Positions 9,673 through 18,366 of a DNA stretch of 64,000 nt are shown in pieces (the first letter of the stretch is position 1; each line of letters begins with the position of its first letter). This DNA is from CAYSCS01 sp964429695. Lineage in GTDB: Bacteria > Acidobacteriota > Aminicenantia > Aminicenantales > Aminicenantaceae. A program made the position numbers and the translations under genes. The stretch lies in contig CAYSCS010000021.1 of the NCBI GenBank assembly GCA_964429695.1, positions 24,483 to 88,482 on the forward strand. Direction: 5' to 3'. The notes under the pieces were generated by a model. The model searched no databases. It was not told where the DNA came from and saw only the letters and a list, made by a program, of their open reading frames with translations.

Positions 9673-9701
9673 ATTATACAAAGGAGAGATCAGTAAAACA
9701 A
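9673..9701 (-). promoter_or_regulatory. sigma-70-type promoter for the symporter unit
   Basis: On the minus strand TTGTTT (9696-9701) and a perfect TATAAT (9673-9678) are separated by 17 bases. The predicted start is near 9666, about 9 bases before the ATG of the small membrane ORF. The -35 matches consensus only in part. Confidence 0.55.
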
Positions 9702-9819
9702 TTAGCTTGTAAAGAATACTTTTTTTAAGTGATTCTTTAAGAAATAAAAGTTTGTGGAAATCTTTATTGAGATTTGAATTTTTGAAATACGGGATTTTCC
9801 CTCTGAATTAGAAGAAAAA

Positions 9820-10792
9820 CTGCGTAAAATTTAGGTATTCTCAACTATTTTGGGTAAATTCATTTAAAGCTCTTAGTTGGGGATAAAACAGAGCTCGAAG
9901 CACTTTTCCCCTCGGGGCCTTTCCCCAATGTAATCCCATTTTTAAACACAGATAAAGGCCCATAACCTTCGCTTCTTCTCTCTGCATCAAGCATAGAAGA
10001 TGGCCCGCAGAGCTGAGGCTACCTCTTTCTTCAGTCTTCTCGATACTTTCGCTAGCACCTTCTTGCTCCCAGAGAAACTAAAGCCTTTAGCCTCAGCATT
10101 AATAAACTCTCCCCAAAAAACTTTCTCCAATGCAGGTAAGCCATTCACTAACTCTGCTCATAACCCTCCTCTCTTGAGGCCTTTAAAAAACTCCCCCCAG
10201 ATTGAAACCCTAATCCTAACCAGCACCCATCCTCCCCTAACTCCTCCTAAAATCAAAACGTTCTCCCCACCCTCACTCACCCTCATATTGATCTCTACTC
10301 CCTCAATAAAAAGATATTTCACCCCCTCCTTCAACCGGCTAACTTCTCCCCCTGAAATCTCCTAACCTTGAAAACCTCTCTGAGAGCATTGATAATGTCC
10401 CCATCCTTATTCTCCTCAGATACATGACCTAGATATTATGAGGAACCTCATCTCCATACCTCTTGCTACGAGAAACAACCAGGCTCTCAATCTCTCCCAC
10501 CCTCTCTCCGGCCACCCGAATCATAAAAACCATTACCATGATTCCTCTTCCCCCGACAGCGCTCATAAGGCTTTCACCCTAGAATAGAAAGATACTCACC
10601 TCTGCTCCCTTGAATCTCTTCTGGCATCATCTTAAATAGCTATGCCTACGGTTTCCCTCGCTAAGGTCCTTAAACTCTGTTACGCTCGGTTTAATTTCCC
10701 TGGGCTCTTTCTCCTTTCTTTTTGGCTTTCCTTTTTCCTCCTATTTCAGGAGAAAGAGCCTTTCCCTCTACCATCTTTTCGAAATTACGCAA
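9820..10792 (-). mobile_element. eroded IS256/Mutator-family insertion sequence
   Basis: The minus strand carries a decayed transposase. One frame from about 10361 to 9850 gives LKEGVKYLFIEGVEINMRV, then GEFFKGLKRGGL, a stop (TGA 10158-10160), then VLAKVSRRLKKEVASALRAI followed by FYA and another TGA (9987-9989). These are recognisable IS256 transposase blocks; the VLAKVPRRL...AIFYA block is especially characteristic. An upstream fragment NGFYDS (about 10530) resembles the N-terminal NGYYER motif, in a different frame. Likely inverted ends are CTGCGTAAAATTT (9820-9832) and the inward TTGCGTAATTT (complement of 10782-10792). The span of about 970 bases is short for an intact IS256, so deletions are likely. 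The element is surely inactive. Confidence 0.7.
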
Positions 10793-10820
10793 AAAATTTT
10801 ACCCTGCCATAAGTTCCTGC

Positions 10821-10918
10821 TGTATAATTTTATAGGCAAGTAAAATAGATAAAATAAAATCTTGATGAGGAATTAATCGGAAAAAACAATTCTTTTTAGT
10901 CTTTTTATCCAAAAGAAT
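10821..10918 (+). promoter_or_regulatory. possible promoter and leader hairpin before the TPR/barrel gene
   Basis: TATAAT at 10823-10828, directly preceded by TG, could be a -10 element; no good -35 is visible. In the leader, ATTCTTTT (10889-10896) and AAAAGAAT (10911-10918) form an 8-base inverted repeat ending just before the AAGGAG ribosome-binding site. Function is unproven. Confidence 0.3.
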
Positions 10919-10938
10919 CATCTTAAGGAGCCAAGGTT

Positions 10939-12513
10939 ATGATTATTAAATTAAATCTAAAAGGGGTTAAGAGAGATAAATTATCATTTATCTTAATCTT
11001 TATGACACTTCTTATCCTCTGGAATAAAGAAGTTGTTTCTTTCTCCCTAGAAAAAAGAGAAAAGCCTGAAGATTCTCGAAAGGAAAAAGCAATATTCCTC
11101 AAGATGAAGGGCGATTCATATACTGAAAAACAAGACTTTAAAAACGCCGCACTCTATTACATGGAGGCTTTAAAACTGAGTAGAGACTTCTTCACCAGGG
11201 AAGAAAAAAAGATGATGGCAATGCATATTGCCTGGAGTGGAAAATTAAGATTTGCCTTAAAAGAGCTTGAACTTCTTATTAAGGAGGACTCAGAAGACTG
11301 GCAAACCAGAATCATATATGCCAGAGTCTTAAGCGGGCTGGGAAAGTTGGGAAGGGCTCTCGAAGAGGTAAATCTAATCCTCCTCCAAAATCCTGATCAA
11401 AAAGAGGCTTTGCTTATTAGAGCAGATATTCTTCGTTTAAGTGGATTCTATGATATGGCTATCTCACTTTATTCAAAACTTCTCGAGGGGGGAGAAAATT
11501 TCGATGCTCGTTTGGGACTAACTTATGCTCTGCTCAAGGCAAAGTATATAAAAAAAGCCAAAAAAAGCAGAAATCTTCTTAAGGCTGTTAATCTTTACCA
11601 ACAAAATGAGCTCTCCCAGCTCGACGCTACTCTGAAAAGCGAGACCTCGCCTTTCATCGAAGCGAAATATTCCTTCTACGAAGATTCTGAGAAAAACGGC
11701 GAGAAAAGGGCCTCTTTTCTTTTCGGCTTTTTTGCTGCTGAAAAGCTGAACATGAACATAAATTTTATAGAAGGGGATGTCTCATCTCCTTCCATGGAGA
11801 AAAAGGCAAGAAATCTCTTCTTAAACATGAACTCAAGATTAACCCCATTTTTTGAATTAAAAGGAGGAGCAGGAATTACTCAAATCGGCAATGAAGGGGG
11901 GCTTACTCTAGGAAGAGGTTTTTTACAAGCAGAACTCCAAATAAGGGCTGGCTTAGTTAGGGTATTTATAAATAGAGAAACCTTCACTCAAACGGTGGAG
12001 CTTATTGAAAATAAAATAAGATCTACAAGTAGCGGAATCTTCATTTCGAAAAAAATCGAGCCGCGTTACACCTTGTCTGGGACCTATTCTTACAGGAATT
12101 ATTCAGATGCCAATAAAGCTCATGATATAGATTTTTCAATCGGGTTTGCCTTTCGACTCTCTCGCCCGAGAGCAGAATACGGCTATGGGATAAAATACCT
12201 CGATTTCAAATACCAGACAAGGAATGGATATTTTGACCCCAGTAATTACTTTGCCCATCATATATTTATCACCTTTTTCCATGAAAACGAAAGGTTTTTT
12301 CTCTATTTTCATCCTTTTTTTGGAATCCAATATTTCCGAAGATATGGAGCAAAGATTGAAGATATATTCGCTGGAGGGACCGCAACAGTTCAGGTGGCTT
12401 TAGCAAAAAACTTTCTCCTTGAATTTCACCTAGAAAGAAGTGACTATGCAGGAGCACAGATAACTGGGTTAAAATATATTTTGGCTTCATCTGGAATCAT
12501 TCTCAGATTCTAA
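10939..12513 (+). CDS. TPR protein with C-terminal outer-membrane beta-barrel (YaiO/PgaA-like layout)
   Basis: Protein of 524 residues starting at ATG 10939 with AAGGAG nine bases upstream. A hydrophobic segment at about 14-31 acts as signal peptide. Residues about 45-225 contain TPR-like helical repeats (for example FKNAALYYMEALKLSRD and LDATLKSETSPFIEAKYSFY at the junction). From about 230 the sequence becomes barrel-like, with repeated aromatic strands, and ends SSGIILRF with a terminal Phe. A periplasmic TPR domain plus an outer-membrane barrel is the architecture of YaiO-family and PgaA/BcsC exporters, so a role in polysaccharide or glycolipid export is possible but not shown. No glycosyltransferase is nearby. 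It is flanked by an IS256 fossil and an IS1380 element. Confidence 0.7.
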   Translation: MIIKLNLKGVKRDKLSFILIFMTLLILWNKEVVSFSLEKREKPEDSRKEKAIFLKMKGDSYTEKQDFKNAALYYMEALKLSRDFFTREEKKMMAMHIAWSGKLRFALKELELLIKEDSEDWQTRIIYARVLSGLGKLGRALEEVNLILLQNPDQKEALLIRADILRLSGFYDMAISLYSKLLEGGENFDARLGLTYALLKAKYIKKAKKSRNLLKAVNLYQQNELSQLDATLKSETSPFIEAKYSFYEDSEKNGEKRASFLFGFFAAEKLNMNINFIEGDVSSPSMEKKARNLFLNMNSRLTPFFELKGGAGITQIGNEGGLTLGRGFLQAELQIRAGLVRVFINRETFTQTVELIENKIRSTSSGIFISKKIEPRYTLSGTYSYRNYSDANKAHDIDFSIGFAFRLSRPRAEYGYGIKYLDFKYQTRNGYFDPSNYFAHHIFITFFHENERFFLYFHPFFGIQYFRRYGAKIEDIFAGGTATVQVALAKNFLLEFHLERSDYAGAQITGLKYILASSGIILRF

Positions 12514-12634
12514 ACTTAAAAGTCCACACGCCAACCGAAAGGATGAAGGGTAGGCTTTGCAATCTGAGGTTAATCTCAAAGAAAATCAAACATCTCTTTC
12601 TCTTTGTTATCATTCATTAAAGAAATAGATTAAG

Positions 12635-14304
12635 CCCGAATTTTCGGATAAGATCTAATTGAGAAAAATTTCAGAATCGATACTATTGGCCCCCTTATCA
12701 GCTCAGCAGGTCATGTTTTTGACCACAAGTGTTGCAAAAAGCGGTGTTGTTGGCAGGGTTATTATCGAGCTTGATAAGCCAAAATTTCTGTTTGATGAGA
12801 CCTCGGCCTAAGATAGCCAAAATCTCAAGGCTGAGAGCGGCCGTTATAATCGCAATTCCAGGAGCGCGACCTGAAGGATCTGGTAGATGCGACGAAACGT
12901 ATCCACATAGCAGTAATGGACGGAAAGGCGAAGAACGGTCCAGCGGGCGTGCCGCACGACCACGCCAGTGATATTGACCAATCTGAAGCGCAACTATTTG
13001 ATTCGCAGCCGCCACCACGAGCGGTCCAGATGCGCATATTTGAAGACCTCAACCAGGTTGGAGCCCAGAACCTGGAGTTGAAAGAACACGGCATTGGCCA
13101 GGAAATGTTCTGAGAGGATATGGTCGAGGGCATACCCTTCCTTGAGCTCCCGGATGACATTCTCAGCTTCGCCCCGCTTGCGGTAGAAGCGGACCACCTT
13201 ATGAGGCGACTAGTCGGTGTTGGTGAGGTAAAGGCGAGAGCTGTACTCGACTCGGGGAACAAAGCCCGCTGCTTGTTTCGTTTACGCACCACGACCAGCC
13301 GATAGACTGCTCCCTCTTTCTCCACACTGAAAAAAGGGATCCCTTCTCCGGCTTCCTCGTTGGCCTGGCCACCCCGAAGTCTTTCCCAGTGCTCTATCCC
13401 CTGGATTATCTGGAAGATCGCTTCCGCTTTGCGGCTAGCAATGACAAACCCGGTTGCGTTCTGGTCACAGTAACGCATGAGCCGGTGGTTGTAACCGGCA
13501 GAGTCCGAGTGCACCAAGAGCTCGATCCCGGGAAAATCTTTCCGCGGAGAGCGATGGATTTTACGCACCAGACTCAGCTTGTGCGATTGAGGCGCCACAT
13601 TGCCTGGACGAAACACAGAAAAAGCCGCCAGGCTCATCCAGCCGGCCCGCAGTGTCCCCAGAAGGGGGTTAAACCCTCGGAAACCCTCAGAGGTTCGCTC
13701 GGCGATCCGCACCCCGCTTTCCATTAGCGTGGATTCAATGTCGAGGATTACCCGCCACATTCTCTTCGCCCGAAGCGCCCCCACTACAACCCGCATTCCA
13801 CACTCCACCAGCCGATGAACATCCTTCGTTCGAAACCGCCGGCTCAAATCTGCCAGCGTGTTCGGCCGGGGAACTGGCCCCATCCGTAAAAGAGCGAGGC
13901 AGGCCTGGATCCGCTCGCAAAACGTCAATATCTAAAAGCCTGTCGCCTCCCTTGATGACCATCTGCAGAAACGACATCACCTTGGCCGAGACCGAATAGC
14001 CGCGCTCCCGGAGCTTAAGATGAGAAAAACTCCGGTCGAGCTGCTTGGCCAACCCGATATCTTTGGCGAAGGTCATGAGTAGAGCCAGACCGCTGGAGGC
14101 AGTGGCTTTGTTGCGATGAAGGGAACCGAGTTTGAAATTTTGGATATTCTGACGTATCATGAAGGCACCTCCTGGGGGTTTCACCTGTGGGGTGAAACTT
14201 TTTAATTTTTTCATTGCGCCTCTATTTTACCAGCTTTCTGGGGAAATAGAGGCTTCTTTTTTTACCCGGAGAAAAAAAAGAGCCTGTTACCCGAATATTC
14301 GGGG
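12635..14304 (-). mobile_element. IS1380-family insertion sequence, complete ends, dead transposase
   Basis: An element of about 1.67 kb, the usual IS1380 size, is bounded by imperfect inverted ends: CCCGAATTTTCGGATAAG (12635-12652) and, inward from the other side, CCCGAATATTCGGGTAACAG (complement of 14284-14303). Base composition is visibly more GC-rich than the flanking AT-rich DNA, which suggests arrival from another genome. I could not identify a convincing target-site duplication. The transposase inside carries two frameshifts and two amber codons. Confidence 0.75.
12844..14160 (-). pseudogene. IS1380-family transposase pseudogene
   Basis: DDE transposase of about 438 codons, starting at ATG 14160 with a perfect AGGAGG seven bases upstream. 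Frame 1 begins MIRQNIQNFKLG and runs to DVLRADPGL. Near 13.90 kb it shifts to a second frame (GPVPRPNTLADLSRRF, SEGFRGFNPLLGTL, LLVHSDSAGYNHRLMRYC with the conserved DSAGY block). Near 13.26 kb it returns to frame 1 (VEYSSRLYLTNTD, VRFYRKRGEAENVIRELKEG, ANAVFFQLQVLGSNL). Amber codons interrupt frame 1 at 13210-13212 and 12994-12996; the second replaces the Gln expected before LRFRL. The frame closes at TAA 12844. The blocks and their order are those of IS1380 transposases. The protein cannot be made intact. Confidence 0.8.
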
Positions 14305-14325
14305 ATGAGTCTGCTAATTGACAAG

Positions 14326-14353
14326 TTGAAAATATCTTCGTTATATTTATAAT
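14326..14353 (+). promoter_or_regulatory. sigma-70-type promoter for the TPR lipoprotein gene
   Basis: TTGAAA (14326-14331) and a perfect TATAAT (14348-14353) are 16 bases apart, just outside the right end of the IS1380 element. The leader to the ATG at 14453 is about 90 bases and contains a GAGGAG ribosome-binding site. Confidence 0.55.
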
Positions 14354-14452
14354 ATAAAAAGATATTTTTATGGGGAAATTAGGACAAAAAATAAAAAACA
14401 ACCACCAATTCTTCCCTTAATTAAACTTCTTCTTGATGGTGAGGAGTTTAAG

Positions 14453-15208
14453 ATGAAAAAATTGCTCTTCCCTTTAACCTTTATAATAATAAGCCTGATT
14501 TATCTCTCCTGTAAATCTCAAAAAAAGCCTGAATTTGAACCCCGCATGACTTCAAAAAGGGCTTTTAATCTGCACCTGATTCATGCCAACGAATTTATCA
14601 AACTAAATGATTATGACAAAGCAATTCAAGAAGCCAATGCCGCTCTCAAGATAAACCCAAAGGCAGCTGAGGGATACAACCTTCTTGGAATAGCCTTTTT
14701 CTTCAAGAAAGTTTATAAGTTCGCAGAAGAAAATTTTTTGAAATCTCTAAACCTGAGGCCCTCTTATGCTCAAGCTTATAACAACTTGGGGAATACTTCT
14801 TATCTTAAAGGAGAAATAGAGCAGGCAAAATAAAACTTTAAAAAGGCTCTTGAGCTTGAGCCCAACCTCATCTCGGCCAATTATAGCTTAGGAACTCTTC
14901 TTCTCAATCAAGGAAATATCGAAGAGGGGTCTTTTTATCTTCAAAGGGGAATCAGTCTCGGGCCAGATTTTCTCGAAAAGAATAAAGGTTTTCTTGTGAG
15001 TTTTCCTACTGAGGATTTAAGGGTATCAGAAACTTTCTTTGTGTATGCTAAATTCTATGTCTCTATGGGTAACATCGAAAAAACCCTCGAATATCTCGAG
15101 AAAGCCAAAGAAGCAGGCTTCGATGATTGGCAAAGAATCGAAGAAGAAAATGAATTTGAAACTGTAAGAAAAGACCCCAGAATAAGGGAATTTTTAATCA
15201 GAAAGTAA
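14453..15208 (+). pseudogene. TPR lipoprotein gene interrupted by one nonsense codon
   Basis: The frame encodes 251 codons. It opens with a lipoprotein signal (hydrophobic run ending LIYLSC, with the acylatable Cys at about residue 20). TPR repeats follow: YDKAIQEANAALKINPKAAE, then YKFAEENFLKSLNLRPSYAQ. TAA at 14831-14833 interrupts the third repeat. The same frame continues without a shift as NFKKALELEPNLISANYSLG and ends FETVRKDPRIREFLIRK at TAA 15208. The open sequence after the stop keeps TPR character to the end, so the mutation looks recent; a single base change (for example from TAT or GAA) would explain it. It is either a fresh pseudogene, a truncated lipoprotein, or a sequencing error. 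Confidence 0.75.
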
Positions 15209-16043
15209 AATTTATAGAGCAGCCAATCATTAAAAGCTATCAGCCCAAAAGATGACAAATATCTTACCCTTACCTAAATCCACAAGAAAATGAAAATATA
15301 ATCCCCTTATTTTGATTCACCTAAGATTCCCTAAAAATGAGTCTGGATTATTCATAAAAAAGGCTCTACCTCTCACAATTTATTGTTTAGTGTAAAAATA
15401 AAGAGAAAACAGTCTTGAATTAAATTAACGAAACCAAGTAGCTTCAGACTTCGATTTATTTTAGTTATAAAAACTTATTTTAGGATTTATTAATAATCCA
15501 AGTTAAGTGAAGGAGCTTGATTATTTTTAATTAAATTTTTCGGTGGATAAAGCTTATTAATATAAATATTTTATTCAATCTTCCTCTAAGAGAAATATTT
15601 TGCTTGAGATGAAGAAAGACTCTAAATTTTTGTGCTCAAGGTAAACATAAAAGAAGTAAAAATGAAAAATTCCAAGGGCTTTCCAAAAAAAATCAAAAGA
15701 TGCTGAGAAAGAGTTATCATCAATCCCTCCCGTGAGGAATTGGCTTCTCCTGAGGCATACTTCAGGGCATAAAATGAGCAAAAATTATGTTCCGGCACCC
15801 TCATCCTCGAAATCTACTCAGGATTACTTGGAAACTTAGATAGAAAAAGAATGCATAACCGCAAGTATTTCACCTGGTTTGAAATCTCGCTAAAGAATTG
15901 GTAGAGCTTGAGCGCCGTGGTATGAGGTAAACTACTCGAGAAAGAAATATCGCTCCTTCAAAAAAGGGGAAAGAATAATCCGAAATTTAAATGAAAACAA
16001 GGTAGTCAAGCAATCTGCATGAATATTTATTAAACTGATTTAA
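15209..16043. other. AT-rich intergenic region, possible decayed coding traces
   Basis: No intact gene, RNA or repeat was recognised. On the plus strand around 15700-15790 an open segment reads NPSREELASPEAYFRA before a stop. It looks coding-like but is surrounded by stops, and I could not assign it to a family. The rest is very AT-rich. Confidence 0.4.
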
Positions 16044-16072
16044 TTGACATAGGAAAAGCTTACTGTTATGAT
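16044..16072 (+). promoter_or_regulatory. strong sigma-70-type promoter for the purine operon
   Basis: Perfect TTGACA (16044-16049), a 17-base spacer, and TATGAT (16067-16072) with an extended -10 TG one base upstream (16064-16065). The predicted start near 16079 gives a short leader of about 23 bases carrying GAGGAG before purB. No purine riboswitch or PurR-like palindrome was recognised. Confidence 0.75.
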
Positions 16073-16101
16073 TTTAAATCAATTCGAGGAGAAAATTCCC
16101 C

Positions 16102-17403
16102 ATGATAGACCGCTACTGTCGCCCTCAAATGAGCTCAATCTGGACTGATGAAAACAGATACAAGAAGTGGCTTGAAGTCGAACTTGCAGTCTGTGAAGCT
16201 TGGTGTGAACTGGGAGAAATTCCAAAAGATGTCCTGGAGCGGATAAAGAAGAAAGCTGGTTTTTCGGTACAAAGAATCACCGAGGTTGAAAACATTGTCA
16301 AGCACGACCTGATTGCTTTTCTCACCTCAGTTGCTGAACATGTTGGAGAAGACTCAAGGTACATTCACCTCGGTCTGACTTCTTATGATATCGTAGATAC
16401 GGCTCTTTCCCTTCTCATCAAGCAATCCCTTGAAATTATCAAGAAAGATATCATCTCGCTCAGAGATATTCTGAAAGAGGAAGCGTTGAGACAGAAGAAA
16501 ACAATCATGGTAGGTCGAACCCATGGCGTCCATGCTGAACCTATAACTCTTGGTGTCAAGCTCCTTGTGTGGTATGAAGAAATAAATCGCCACTTGAAGA
16601 GAATTGAAAGGGCGATCGAGACTATCAGTGTGGGAAGAATTTCAGGGGCAGTTGGTACCTATATCCATCTCAATCCAGAAGTCGAGGTTCGAGCCCTCAA
16701 GAGACTGGGATTGATTCCTGCAAAAGTGTCAACTCAAATTTTACAGCGCGATAGGCACGCTGAAGCGATTTCAACCTTGGCACTCCTCGCCTCATCCCTG
16801 GAAAAGTTTGCCCTCGAAATCCGCCTTTTGCAGAGAACTGAAGTACTCGAACTCGAAGAACCATTCACCAAGGGACAAAAGGGATCTTCTGCCATGCCTC
16901 ATAAAAAAAATCCTGTAAGATGTGAAAGAATCTCGGGTCTTGCCCGAATTGCTAGAGCCAACCTTCAGGTCGCCCTCGAAAACATCCCTCTCTGGCATGA
17001 AAGAGACATTTCCCACTCCTCGGCAGAAAGAGTAATCTTCCCTGATACTTTCCTTATCTTGGACTTTATCCTGGCTGAAATGACAGACATAATCAAAAAC
17101 TGGAAGGTTTACCCTGAAAACATGAAGAGAAACTTGGAGCTTACGAAGGGTCTTATCTTCTCCCAAACGGTGATGCTGGCTTTGGTGAAAAAAAACATCT
17201 CGCGCGACAAAGCCTATCAAATTGTGCAACGCCACAGCCTAAGAGCATGGCAGGAATCGCTCGATTTCAGAGAACTTCTCCGGCTTGATGAAGAAGTAAG
17301 GAGAATAATTCCACCTGAAGAACTTGAAGCCTGTTTCACTCTTGAACCCTTTCTAGATAAGATAGACTACATCTTCGAAAGAGTGCTGGGAGATGAAAGT
17401 TAG
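16102..17403 (+). CDS. purB: adenylosuccinate lyase
   Basis: Cytoplasmic lyase of 433 residues that splits SAICAR and adenylosuccinate, releasing fumarate, at two steps of purine synthesis. The family signature SSAMPHKKNPVRCE (about 262-275) includes the flexible catalytic-serine loop. The HxGLTSYDIVDTA block (about 90) and GRTHGVHAEP (about 136) carry substrate-binding residues. Length is normal for the short bacterial form. The start is ATG 16102, after a GAGGAG. It is first in a purB-purS-purQ-purL run with overlapping or nearly touching genes behind a good promoter; the end overlaps purS by about ten bases. Confidence 0.97.
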   Translation: MIDRYCRPQMSSIWTDENRYKKWLEVELAVCEAWCELGEIPKDVLERIKKKAGFSVQRITEVENIVKHDLIAFLTSVAEHVGEDSRYIHLGLTSYDIVDTALSLLIKQSLEIIKKDIISLRDILKEEALRQKKTIMVGRTHGVHAEPITLGVKLLVWYEEINRHLKRIERAIETISVGRISGAVGTYIHLNPEVEVRALKRLGLIPAKVSTQILQRDRHAEAISTLALLASSLEKFALEIRLLQRTEVLELEEPFTKGQKGSSAMPHKKNPVRCERISGLARIARANLQVALENIPLWHERDISHSSAERVIFPDTFLILDFILAEMTDIIKNWKVYPENMKRNLELTKGLIFSQTVMLALVKKNISRDKAYQIVQRHSLRAWQESLDFRELLRLDEEVRRIIPPEELEACFTLEPFLDKIDYIFERVLGDES

Positions 17404-17635
17404 AGTCCTCGTTTTGTATAAGGAGAGTGTACTTGACCCTCAGGGACAGACTGTGAAGAACGCACTCAATATGCTAGGATATAAATATGTTAAGGATGTT
17501 AGACAGGGAAAAATATTTGAGCTTGAGCTGGATCAGATTTCACAAGAAGAGGCAGAGAAAATAATCCCCGAGATTTCTAATAAAGTTCTCACTAATCCCA
17601 TCATTGAAAAATTTTCCTGGGAAATAATCGAATAG
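17393..17635 (+). CDS. purS: phosphoribosylformylglycinamidine synthase, PurS subunit
   Basis: An 80-residue protein that, with PurQ and the small form of PurL, makes formylglycinamidine ribotide synthase; PurS bridges the glutaminase and synthetase and helps channel ammonia. Its MKVRVLVLYKESVLDPQGQT opening and the later VRQGKIFELEL strand are typical of the family. It begins inside the last codons of purB and lies 32 bases before purQ, so the three are surely co-transcribed. Presence of purS agrees with the 735-residue (small-type) PurL downstream. Confidence 0.95.
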   Translation: MKVRVLVLYKESVLDPQGQTVKNALNMLGYKYVKDVRQGKIFELELDQISQEEAEKIIPEISNKVLTNPIIEKFSWEIIE

Positions 17636-17667
17636 AAAGAGCTTTCAGAAGTGGCAGAGAAAGCGGA

Positions 17668-18366
17668 ATGAAATTTGGAGTAGTTGTCTTCCCTGGATCA
17701 AACTGTGATTATGATACTCTCTATGTTCTAAAACATGTTTTCAACCAGAAGGCAACTTTTCTCTGGCATAAAGAGCATGATTTAAAAAAAGTAGATTGTG
17801 TCATCCTCCCCGGTGGCTTCTCCTATGGAGATTATCTTCGTGCAGGTGCCATAGCCAGATTCTCCCCCCTTATGCTTGAGGTTCAAGAATTTGCCTCAAG
17901 GGGAGGTCTGGTCCTCGGCATCTGCAACGGCTTCCAAGTGCTCCAGGAACTCGGTCTCCTCCCAGGTGCTATGCTCAGGAATAAGAACCTCAAATTTCTC
18001 TGTCAGTACGTGTATCTAAGGCTTGAAAATAATCACACTCCTTTTACTCTTAAGGGAAGAAAAGGACAGGTTCTCAAGATACCCATCGCCCATTTCGATG
18101 GAAACTTCTTTGCTCCTCCGGAAGTAATCCAGAGCATCAAAAAAAATGAGCAAATAACCCTCCGCTACTGTGAACCGAACGGTGCTCTGAGCGAAGAAGC
18201 AAATGTAAACGGTTCACTGGAGAATATTGCAGGTATAGTCAATGAAAAAGGAAACGTGATGGGAATGATGCCTCACCCCGAAAGAGCCTCAGAGTCAATC
18301 CTGGGAAGTGAAGATGGGAGGATAATTTTCGAATCTATAATAACCTGGAGTGAAAGGAAGAGGTGA
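17668..18366 (+). CDS. purQ: phosphoribosylformylglycinamidine synthase, glutaminase subunit
   Basis: Class I glutamine amidotransferase of 232 residues supplying ammonia to PurL. Visible are FPGSNCDYDT at the N-terminus, GGFSYGDYLRAGAIARFSP (substrate-side loop), the nucleophile Cys in LGICNGFQVLQELGLLPGAM (about residue 90), and the catalytic His/Glu pair in MMPHPERASE (about 205-214). All catalytic residues are present. The stop overlaps the start of purL as TGATG, consistent with coupled translation and a 1:1 complex. Confidence 0.96.
   Translation: MKFGVVVFPGSNCDYDTLYVLKHVFNQKATFLWHKEHDLKKVDCVILPGGFSYGDYLRAGAIARFSPLMLEVQEFASRGGLVLGICNGFQVLQELGLLPGAMLRNKNLKFLCQYVYLRLENNHTPFTLKGRKGQVLKIPIAHFDGNFFAPPEVIQSIKKNEQITLRYCEPNGALSEEANVNGSLENIAGIVNEKGNVMGMMPHPERASESILGSEDGRIIFESIITWSERKR

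Noticed and set aside
10000..10365. Plus-strand ORF of 121 codons
   Set aside because: Low-complexity Pro/Ser/Thr/Leu protein with no family features; the opposite strand carries recognisable IS256 transposase blocks, so this is their shadow.
12825..13928. Minus-strand ORF of 367 codons as an intact gene
   Set aside because: Its middle holds IS1380 transposase blocks but both ends are out of frame with the rest; it is one segment of a frameshifted transposase.
12994..14833. Amber/ochre codons inside genes as a sign of stop-codon recoding
   Set aside because: TAG, TAA and TGA all end normal genes here (for example TAG ends purS, TGA purL, TAA recO's neighbours), and the internal stops occur only in decaying genes.
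15575..15804. Minus-strand ORFs of 60-68 codons
   Set aside because: No ribosome-binding site, odd aromatic-rich composition and AT-rich context; probably chance.
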